Source of the DNA: an uncultured Anaerolineaceae bacterium | GTDB lineage: Bacteria; Chloroflexota; Anaerolineae; Anaerolineales; Anaerolineaceae | Assembly: GCA_937890875.1 (NCBI GenBank) | Contig: CALAEB010000459.1 | Span: 1 to 5,353, forward strand | Direction of reading: 5' to 3' | Length of the DNA: 5,353 bases | Shown: positions 1 through 3,998 of the stretch, piece after piece | Layout: each line of letters begins with the position of its first letter | Numbering within the stretch: the first letter of the stretch is position 1 | Notes under the pieces: generated by a model | Told to the model about the DNA's origin: nothing | Seen by the model: the letters and a program-made list of their open reading frames with translations, nothing else | The model's database searches: none | Program-made: the position numbers and the translations under genes

Positions 1-967
1 AGAGCGAGAGGACGGTTTCTCTGCCCGCGAAGGCGCTGATCATCATAATCAGCGTGGATTTTGGCAGGTGGAAGTTGGTGACCATTGCGTCAACCGCGCG
101 AAATTCGTAGCCGGGCAGAATATAAATTCCGGTATCGCCTGAAATCGGGACCACGCAATCGGCACTCCCGGCAGCCAGGGCGGCCTGCGCCGCGCTTTCC
201 AGCGTGCGGGCACTGGTCGTTCCGACCGCGATCACACGCCGTCCGGACCGTTTTGTCTGCACAATTTTTTCGGCTGTTTCAACAGAGAGCTCACACCATT
301 CCTGATGGATATGGTGCTGTTCCGGGCTGTCTTCCGTGACTGGCTGAAAGGTGTCCAGCCCGACATGCAGCGTCACCGTTGCCAGTCCGATGCCCGATTC
401 CCGGATCCGGCCAATCAGTTCCGGTGTAAAATGCAGCCCGGCAGTCGGCGCGGCTGCCGAACCGGTTTCTTTCGCATAGACCGTTTGGTAGCGTTCCGGG
501 TCGGCCAGCCGTTCATGGATATAGGGTGGCAGCGGCATTTGTCCGTTCCGCCGGATGAAATTTTCCAGCGATCCGTCGAAGCGGATCAGCCGGCGCGAAC
601 CCTCATATTCCGCCACGATCTCGGCACGCAGGTTTTCGTCCAGCGTCAGGAATTTTCCGGCAATGACGCGCTTTCCGCCGACCAGTGCCTCCCACAGGTT
701 ATCCCCGGTTCGTCTTAACAGCAGGATCTCCACCTGGCCGCCGGTTTCCGCCTTGCGGGCGTAAATCCGGGCCGGCAGGACCCGGGTCTGATTCAGCACC
801 AGCAAATCGCCGGACGTCAGGAACTCCGGCAGATCGTAAAAATGCCGGTGGAAAATGGTTCCATCCGCCCGGTTGTAAACCAGCAGGCGGGAGGCGTCGC
901 GCGGTTCAACCGGCGTCTGAGCGATTCGTTCCGGCGGCAGATTGTAATCAAAATCGGTTGTTTTCAT
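1..967 (-). CDS. queA: S-adenosylmethionine:tRNA ribosyltransferase-isomerase QueA (C-terminus cut by window edge)
   Basis: QueA is the cytoplasmic enzyme that transfers and isomerises the ribosyl part of S-adenosylmethionine onto 7-aminomethyl-7-deazaguanine at the wobble base of GUN-anticodon tRNAs, giving epoxyqueuosine. I translated 322 residues from the ATG at 967-965. Family signatures in order are the N-terminal DFDYNLPPERIAQTP (5-19), LNQTRVLPAR (58-67), GQMPLPPYI (142-150), ERYQTVYA then GSAAAPTAGLHF (158-180), TLHVGLDTFQPV (199-210), VIAVGTTSARTLES (245-258), LPGYEF (284-289) and TNFHLPKSTL (297-306), ending at SAFAGRETVLSL. Family members usually run about 340-355 residues, so roughly 20-30 C-terminal residues lie outside the window. 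The start is fixed by the conserved N-terminus; the nearest purine-rich ribosome site (GAGGA, 988-984) is about 16 bases upstream, which is unusually far. It lies downstream of ruvB in the same direction, 279 bases away. No frameshift or missing signature was seen. Confidence 0.97.
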   Translation of the reverse strand, partial: MKTTDFDYNLPPERIAQTPVEPRDASRLLVYNRADGTIFHRHFYDLPEFLTSGDLLVLNQTRVLPARIYARKAETGGQVEILLLRRTGDNLWEALVGGKRVIAGKFLTLDENLRAEIVAEYEGSRRLIRFDGSLENFIRRNGQMPLPPYIHERLADPERYQTVYAKETGSAAAPTAGLHFTPELIGRIRESGIGLATVTLHVGLDTFQPVTEDSPEQHHIHQEWCELSVETAEKIVQTKRSGRRVIAVGTTSARTLESAAQAALAAGSADCVVPISGDTGIYILPGYEFRAVDAMVTNFHLPKSTLIMMISAFAGRETVLSL

Positions 968-995
968 GCAAGTGAATTCTGTTTCCTCGGTATTT

Positions 996-1018
996 CGGAA
1001 TATAAAAACGATATTCCG
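996..1018. repeat. 8-bp perfect inverted repeat in the queA leader
   Basis: CGGAATAT (996-1003) and ATATTCCG (1011-1018) are exact inverted copies separated by 7 bases. The element lies 29-51 bases upstream of the queA ATG on the coding strand, just before its weak GAGGA ribosome site. No T-run follows it in the queA direction, so it is not a standard intrinsic terminator. It could be an operator or an mRNA hairpin; the sequence does not decide. Confidence 0.55.
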
Positions 1019-1040
1019 CTCGTCTGTTACTTTTTTTCAG

Positions 1041-1130
1041 TGAGAGAACAACAGCCCTGCAAACTTTCCTTCTTTATTTGAGAGGGGGACCCGCGTTTCG
1101 AATGATGGCTGTTTCCCGGCCATTCTCTCA
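1041..1130. repeat. Interrupted inverted repeat, 8 + 6 bp
   Basis: TGAGAGAA (1041-1048) pairs with TTCTCTCA (1123-1130), and ACAGCC (1051-1056) pairs with GGCTGT (1107-1112). Between the two stems is an asymmetric internal loop of 2 and 10 bases. The 50-base apical part contains a GGG/CCC mini-stem and a TTTCGAAT octamer. If ruvB and queA are co-transcribed, this would fold in the RNA between them. It matches no riboswitch that I recognise. Confidence 0.45.
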
Positions 1131-1133
1131 GCA

Positions 1134-1161
1134 AATCAAAATATGAAGAAGGATATTCTGT
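1134..1161 (+). repeat. Diverged copy of the dispersed TTCGAA repeat
   Basis: The first 18 bases match the start of the well-preserved copy at 3784 at 15 positions, including an unbroken TGAAGAAG at 1144-1151. The right half (towards TTTCGAAT) is degenerate. It lies in opposite orientation to the good copy at 1208-1235, with 46 bases between them. Confidence 0.45.
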
Positions 1162-1207
1162 TGTTCTTCCGGTTTTGCGCAGAAACGGGATAACTTTTTT
1201 TCTTTTG

Positions 1208-1235
1208 ATTCGAAAGGATTTCTCCAATTTCGAAT
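1208..1235 (-). repeat. Dispersed intergenic repeat, copy 1 (ATTCGAAA-N12-TTTCGAAT)
   Basis: An inverted pair, ATTCGAAA at 1208-1215 and TTTCGAAT at 1228-1235, is separated by exactly 12 bases. Read on the minus strand, the 28 bases match the copy at 3784-3811 at 24 positions. In both cases an A-rich run (minus strand 1207-1193 here) follows on the same side and leads into a TTAT. It begins 12 bases after the ruvB stop codon. The element could form an 8-bp hairpin, but in the ruvB direction it is followed by A, not T, so it is not a canonical terminator. Confidence 0.8.
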
Positions 1236-1246
1236 ACCGGTTATTC

Positions 1247-2302
1247 TCAGAACAGGTTGGCCTGTTTGGGAGCCGGATCCGGTTCCTTCCCGTTTTCCTT
1301 GTTTTCCGGAAGCGGAATCCCCAAATGATCATAGGCTTTTGCGGTCACGCAGCGTCCCTGCGGCGTCCGGTCAATGAAACCGAGCTGCAGCAGATACGGC
1401 TCAACAACTTCCATGATCGTATCGGATTCTTCGCTGATCGAAGCGGCGATGGTACTCAGCCCCACCGGCCCGCCTCTGTATTTCTCGATGATCGTCAGCA
1501 GCACTCGCCGGTCGACATCATCCAGCCCGGCGCGGTCGACGTTCAGCAGTTCCAGTGCGCTTTGAGAAACGTCTTTGTCGATGATCCCGTCAGCCCGCAC
1601 CTGCGCATAATCCCGCACACGCCGCAGCAGCCGCAGCCCGATCCGCGGTGTTCCGCGCGAGCGGACGGCAATTTCATGAATGCCGGCCTCGTCGGCCGCA
1701 ATGTTCAGTTTCCCGGAAGCGTTACGGATGATGGTCTCCATCGCCGGCAGATCGTAATAATTCAGGCGGTAAACGGCGCCGAAACGCGCACGCAGCGGCG
1801 AACTGACCAGGGAAAGCCGGGTCGTGGCGCCGATAACGGTGAAATGAGGCAGCCGCAGCCGGATGGAACGGGCGGAAGGGCCTTTGCCGACCATGATATC
1901 CAATACCGAATCTTCCATCGCCGGATACAGGATTTCCTCGATTGCCCGGCCCAGCCGGTGGATTTCATCAATGAAGAGGATATCCCCTTCATGCAAATTC
2001 GAGAGGATGGCGGCCAGGTCGCCGGCGCGTTCAACGGCCGGTCCGGCTGTAATCTTGATGCTGACGTTCATCTCGTTTGCCATGACGTGCGCCAGCGTCG
2101 TTTTGCCGAGCCCGGGCGGTCCATAAAACAGCACGTGATCCAGCGGTTCTTTCCGCTGGCGGGCGGCGGAGAGGAGGATTGACAGATTCTCCCGGATCTG
2201 GTCCTGTCCGGTTATTTCACTCAGCAGCCGCGGCCGCAAGGCAAAGTCAACCCGGTCATCCGAGGGAATTGCCGCCGGATTACTTAATCGCTCATTTTCC
2301 AT
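1247..2302 (-). CDS. ruvB: Holliday junction branch-migration ATPase RuvB
   Basis: RuvB is the AAA+ motor of the RuvAB complex. It forms hexameric rings that pump DNA through RuvA-bound Holliday junctions during recombination and fork repair. The 351-residue product has Walker A GPPGLGKT (61-68), Walker B with DILFIDEIH (107-115), sensor 1 GATTR (158-162), the SPLRARFG segment holding the likely arginine finger (168-175), sensor 2 RGTPR (216-220), and the C-terminal winged-helix signature RTPQGR (312-317). Length is typical apart from a charged/proline tail after residue 329 that ends in QANLF. I chose the ATG at 2302 rather than an in-frame ATG at 2353, because the extra 17 residues are unlike the family. 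Local departures from consensus are RLSLVSS for the usual RAGLLSS-type segment and RIGLRLLRR for RIANRLLRR. ruvA and ruvC are not beside it; queA follows downstream and an epimerase gene diverges upstream. Confidence 0.97.
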   Translation of the reverse strand: MENERLSNPAAIPSDDRVDFALRPRLLSEITGQDQIRENLSILLSAARQRKEPLDHVLFYGPPGLGKTTLAHVMANEMNVSIKITAGPAVERAGDLAAILSNLHEGDILFIDEIHRLGRAIEEILYPAMEDSVLDIMVGKGPSARSIRLRLPHFTVIGATTRLSLVSSPLRARFGAVYRLNYYDLPAMETIIRNASGKLNIAADEAGIHEIAVRSRGTPRIGLRLLRRVRDYAQVRADGIIDKDVSQSALELLNVDRAGLDDVDRRVLLTIIEKYRGGPVGLSTIAASISEESDTIMEVVEPYLLQLGFIDRTPQGRCVTAKAYDHLGIPLPENKENGKEPDPAPKQANLF

Positions 2303-2309
2303 GCGTAGT

Positions 2310-2315
2310 ATTATA
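2310..2315 (-). promoter_or_regulatory. Possible -10 box of ruvB, leaderless arrangement
   Basis: On the minus strand, TATAAT ends 7 bases before the ruvB ATG at 2302. No Shine-Dalgarno sequence is visible in the preceding 30 bases, and no good -35 box is seen 16-18 bases upstream. If the box is used, transcription would begin at or next to the ATG and the mRNA would be leaderless. This is inferred from position only. Confidence 0.4.
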
Positions 2316-2398
2316 ACAGTTCGGGAGCCCCGCACCCTCGGTTCGACCCGCAATCAGCATTTCGATAAGTGAAGCGCCGGTTTGAATCAAATGAAAAC

Positions 2399-2427
2399 AT
2401 CGTTTTCAAACTTCGAATTTCGGATGT
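2399..2427 (-). repeat. Partial dispersed-repeat copy with CTTCGAAT
   Basis: On the minus strand this reads as the left half of the repeat: GAAATTCGAA followed by GTTTGAAAACG, close to the matching stretch of the copy at 3781-3801. The right half is absent. The octamer at 2411-2418 is one base off TTTCGAAT. The segment overlaps the right arm of the small hairpin at 2392-2408. Confidence 0.45.
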
Positions 2428-2469
2428 CATTCCGCTAATTTGACGCCTGATGTTCAAGCCGAATAATGA

Positions 2470-2530
2470 AATAATACAACTGCAAGTTTTTCTTTTTATT
2501 CAAAAGGGCTCTTCTATTCCGAATTTCCGC
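2470..2530 (-). repeat. Dispersed intergenic repeat, copy 3 (longer similarity)
   Basis: Read on the minus strand from 2529, about 60 bases align with the plus-strand copy starting at 3779, at roughly three quarters identity with one single-base gap by my hand alignment. The shared part includes the GAAATTCG start, the CCTTT-GAATAAAAA middle and the AAAACTT tail, then further into a TT-TATT stretch. Both octamers of the inverted pair are degraded here (ATTCAAAA and TTCCGAAT). The similarity extends past the 28-base core, which suggests copies of one element and not chance palindromes. Confidence 0.6.
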
Positions 2531-2569
2531 TTGGCTTCTGTTCTCATGTCAAAAAAACGCCATTTTGTT

Positions 2570-2575
2570 TATAAT
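2570..2575 (+). promoter_or_regulatory. Candidate -10 box for the epimerase gene
   Basis: A perfect TATAAT lies about 155 bases before the epimerase ATG. The region 16-18 bases upstream has no good TTGACA match, so this is a weak call based on the -10 hexamer alone. If correct, the leader RNA would include the perfect hairpin at 2627-2668. Confidence 0.3.
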
Positions 2576-2626
2576 TCTGAGTACCGGCCAGAAGTGTGAA
2601 TGCCGGAAATCTGCTTTGGAGAAAAT

Positions 2627-2668
2627 TGCTGCCTGTAACTTCCATTCTGCGGGAAGTTACAGGCAGCA
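2627..2668. repeat. Perfect 17-bp inverted repeat upstream of the epimerase gene
   Basis: TGCTGCCTGTAACTTCC (2627-2643) is the exact reverse complement of 2652-2668, with an 8-base loop (2644-2651). No T-run follows on the plus strand. On the minus strand it is followed by AATTTTC, a poor terminator tail. It ends 61 bases before the epimerase ATG. Possible roles are an operator for a dimeric regulator, an mRNA leader hairpin, or the remnant of a palindromic mobile element. Confidence 0.8.
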
Positions 2669-2676
2669 CAGATAAC

Positions 2677-2693
2677 GCTTTCAAATTCGAATT
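2677..2693 (-). repeat. Short dispersed-repeat fragment with ATTCGAAT
   Basis: On the minus strand it reads ATTCGAATTTGAAAGCG, which matches the left half of the repeat (ATTCGAAATTTGAAGAAG) with one base missing and two or three changes. It lies 37 bases before the epimerase ATG, between the 17-bp palindrome and the ribosome site. Confidence 0.35.
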
Positions 2694-2716
2694 GCTGGGG
2701 AAGACAGCGAAAAAAA

Positions 2717-2722
2717 AAGGAG
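2717..2722 (+). promoter_or_regulatory. Ribosome binding site of the epimerase gene
   Basis: AAGGAG follows a run of A and ends 7 bases before the ATG at 2730. This supports that start over an upstream one. Confidence 0.8.
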
Positions 2723-2729
2723 TATTTTC

Positions 2730-3701
2730 ATGTTTGGGTATAACATTGCGAAACATCCGGTCATGGATCAGAAAATGATTTGTCTCTGGTCCGAGGAAGA
2801 TCATTACCGTAAATCTGAGGCGAAACTGCTGCCCGGGTTTGGCTCCAATCTGTGCAGTTTTGCGGTGGATGGTCTCGAATATCTGCATCAGGCTCCGATG
2901 CCGGTCATCGGGACAAAATTTTTCGGGGTGCCCCTGCTTTACCCGTTCCCGAACCGGGTGCGCAACTGCCGTTTTACTTTTGACGGCGTCGAATATCGGC
3001 TTCCGGATAATGACGGCGGGCGTTCGCTGCATTGTCTGGTAGCGGATGCGCCGTTTGAATATGAGACGCCGGTGGTAAAAGATGACGCTGTGTCCGTTAA
3101 AACCCGGCTGGATATTGTCCCCGGCCACCCGCTTCATGATATTTTCCCGATTGCAAACCGCCTGGAGCTGGTTTACACGCTGCGGAACGACAGCGTGGAA
3201 ATCAGTGTGAAGATCACCAATCTGGATTCTGAAAAACGCTTCCCTTTCGGCTTTGGCGTGCATCCCTATTTCAATATTTACGGAACGAAGGATCAGGTTC
3301 GTCTGCATGTTCCGGCGAAGAAATGGATGGAAGCGGTCAGCCAGCTCCCGACCGGGAAGCTGGTCAATATGGAAGATGCCCCCGCCGACCTGAGCAAACC
3401 GATCCCGATTAAGGGATTGACGCTGGATGAGGTCTGGTTCGGAATGGAACCCAAAAAACCGATGGCTATCATTTATGAGGCGATCGGCCGCAAGCTCATG
3501 CTGAAAGCCAGTGAGATTTTTACCCACAGTGTCACTTATACACCTCCGTTTGAGGCTTTCCTCTGCGTGGAAAATCAGACGAACGCTACCGATTGTCACA
3601 ACCTTTATGCGCGCGGCCTGGAAAGAGAGGCCCATCTGTTGATTTTAGCCCCGGGTGAAAGCATCGGTGGAATGCTTTCATTTGCTGCGGAGCGGATTTA
3701 G
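2730..3701 (+). CDS. Aldose 1-epimerase (GalM/mutarotase) family protein
   Basis: This 323-residue protein belongs to the aldose 1-epimerase family, cytoplasmic beta-sandwich enzymes that interconvert alpha and beta anomers of hexoses or act on related sugars. Visible family landmarks are GVPLLYPFPNRVRNCRFTF (66-84) with the substrate-binding N75/R76, the first histidine region RSLH (98-101), the catalytic-acid region FGFGVHPYF (173-181) with H178, the acidic LDEVWF (232-237) with D233, and VENQT (280-284) with E281 as the likely catalytic base. All catalytic positions are therefore present. No signal peptide is seen. The residue after H101 is Cys where a small residue such as Gly is common. 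The start at 2730 has a good AAGGAG site. It appears to be a single-gene unit: ruvB diverges upstream and the next gene is 297 bases on. Because the family includes galactose mutarotases, glucose-6-phosphate epimerases and sugar-lyase-associated members, the exact substrate is open and I give no symbol. Confidence 0.87.
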   Translation: MFGYNIAKHPVMDQKMICLWSEEDHYRKSEAKLLPGFGSNLCSFAVDGLEYLHQAPMPVIGTKFFGVPLLYPFPNRVRNCRFTFDGVEYRLPDNDGGRSLHCLVADAPFEYETPVVKDDAVSVKTRLDIVPGHPLHDIFPIANRLELVYTLRNDSVEISVKITNLDSEKRFPFGFGVHPYFNIYGTKDQVRLHVPAKKWMEAVSQLPTGKLVNMEDAPADLSKPIPIKGLTLDEVWFGMEPKKPMAIIYEAIGRKLMLKASEIFTHSVTYTPPFEAFLCVENQTNATDCHNLYARGLEREAHLLILAPGESIGGMLSFAAERI

Positions 3702-3739
3702 CATTTTTTTTGTTACAATTAGCAGCACACGAAACGAAA

Positions 3740-3775
3740 CCGGCGCCGCTGTCTGTTCCGCGGATGCCGCGCCGG
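3740..3775 (+). terminator. GC-rich hairpin after the epimerase gene, possible terminator
   Basis: CCGGCG (3740-3745) pairs with CGCCGG (3770-3775), and CCGC (3746-3749) continues with GCGG (3760-3763), leaving a 6-base bulge and a 10-base loop. It lies 39 bases after the stop codon in an otherwise AT-rich gap. No T-run follows; a run of eight T is instead found before it at 3705-3712. A terminator role is suggested by place and stability only. Confidence 0.4.
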
Positions 3776-3783
3776 AGGCAGAA

Positions 3784-3811
3784 ATTCGAAATTTGAAGAA
3801 GCCTTTCGAAT
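3784..3811 (+). repeat. Dispersed intergenic repeat, copy 2 (ATTCGAAA-N12-TTTCGAAT)
   Basis: ATTCGAAA (3784-3791) and TTTCGAAT (3804-3811) form an inverted pair with exactly 12 bases between, the same layout as at 1208-1235 and 24 of 28 bases identical to it. An A-rich run and CTTAT follow (3812-3827), again as at the other copy. The similarity to the copy at 2470-2530 continues into the left arm of the neighbouring hairpin. Confidence 0.8.
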
Positions 3812-3824
3812 AAAAAAGAAAACT

Positions 3825-3869
3825 TATGGTTCTATTGATTTGTGCGAAGCGCAAACCAATAGAACCATA
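3825..3869. repeat. Long near-perfect hairpin with GAA loop
   Basis: The 21-base arms 3825-3845 and 3849-3869 pair throughout, apart from one A-C mismatch (3838/3856) and one T-G wobble (3843/3851), and leave a 3-base GAA loop. The tip GCGAAGC is known as an unusually stable DNA mini-hairpin. On the minus strand the stem is followed by AAGTTTTCTTTTTT, which looks like an intrinsic terminator tail for leftward transcription, but no leftward gene lies to its right inside this window. A mobile-element remnant or a structured RNA are alternatives. Confidence 0.75.
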
Positions 3870-3874
3870 GAACT

Positions 3875-3894
3875 GCCTTCATATTTGATTCGGG
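3875..3894 (-). repeat. Dispersed-repeat fragment (AATCAAATATGAAG)
   Basis: The minus strand reads GAATCAAATATGAAGGCAG, close to the diverged copy at 1134-1161 (AATCAAAATATGAAGAAGG) and to the left half of the family consensus. The TTCGAA core is lost. It lies just after the long hairpin. Confidence 0.3.
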
Positions 3895-3960
3895 TGTATA
3901 AAAGTTGGATTATTGAAAGAACACCAGGCCCCCTTTTTCGGTAATTTAGTGCTTTTAATA

Positions 3961-3980
3961 CCCAATCATATTTCGAATCG
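3961..3980 (-). repeat. Dispersed-repeat fragment with TTTCGAAT before the last gene
   Basis: The minus strand reads GATTCGAAATATGATTGGG and contains an exact family octamer (3971-3978 on the plus strand). It ends about 6 bases before the ribosome site of the gene at 3999, so it would be in the 5' leader or promoter region of that gene. Confidence 0.4.
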
Positions 3981-3985
3981 CGTAT

Positions 3986-3992
3986 CGGAGGA
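3986..3992 (+). promoter_or_regulatory. Ribosome binding site of the repeat-protein gene
   Basis: CGGAGGA lies 6 bases before the ATG at 3999 and fixes that start. Confidence 0.8.
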
Positions 3993-3998
3993 TTGTTT

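Larger units (their letters stand above)
968..1246. other. ruvB-queA intergenic region with repeats and foldable segments
   Basis: This 279-base gap between two co-directional genes that are often tightly packed elsewhere contains no convincing gene. It is AT-rich. It holds one clear copy (1208-1235) and one diverged copy (about 1134-1161) of the window's dispersed repeat, an extra TTTCGAAT octamer at 1096-1103, an interrupted inverted repeat (1041-1130) and a small perfect hairpin near the queA start (996-1018). I found no consensus sigma-70 promoter for queA in it. Whether queA is transcribed from ruvB through the gap or from its own promoter cannot be settled from sequence alone. Confidence 0.7.
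2303..2729. other. Divergent ruvB / epimerase intergenic region
   Basis: This 427-base gap contains no gene that I can support. It is AT-rich. From left to right it holds the possible ruvB -10 box, a 7-bp hairpin TGAAAAC/GTTTTCA (2392-2408), half-copies of the dispersed repeat (about 2399-2427 and 2677-2693), a longer copy (about 2470-2530), a candidate -10 box (2570-2575), and a perfect 17-bp inverted repeat (2627-2668). Confidence 0.7.
3702..3998. other. Intergenic region between the epimerase and the repeat-protein gene
   Basis: No gene was seen in these 297 bases. Going right, it holds a T-run just after the stop (3705-3712), a GC-rich hairpin (3740-3775), a well-preserved dispersed repeat (3784-3811), a 45-base hairpin (3825-3869), two further repeat fragments (about 3875-3894 and 3961-3980) and the ribosome site of the next gene. 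A TATAAA at 3897-3902 is the best -10-like hexamer for that gene, but it lacks a matching -35. Confidence 0.7.

Noticed and set aside
1022..1060. Possible preQ1-type riboswitch before queA, because of the A-rich AAAAAAAGTAACAG stretch on the minus strand
   Set aside because: The expected small stem and pairing of the A-rich tail are not present; only a weak 5-bp CTGTT/AACAG stem can be drawn.
1175..2182. 335-codon open frame on the plus strand antisense to ruvB
   Set aside because: It overlaps the unmistakable RuvB frame and its translation is compositionally odd and matches nothing; it is a shadow of GC-biased codons.
2303..2353. Longer RuvB starting at the ATG at 2353
   Set aside because: The added 17 residues ([17 protein letters not shown]) do not fit the family N-terminus, no ribosome site precedes that ATG, and the ATG at 2302 gives the usual length.
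2544..3635. 363-codon open frame on the minus strand antisense to the epimerase gene
   Set aside because: The plus-strand frame has all the epimerase landmarks and a good ribosome site; the minus frame has neither.
1096..3978. TTCGAAT resembles the T-loop of tRNA genes, suggesting hidden tRNAs
   Set aside because: None of the copies has a flanking T-stem, anticodon arm or acceptor stem; the flanks instead match one another as a repeat family.
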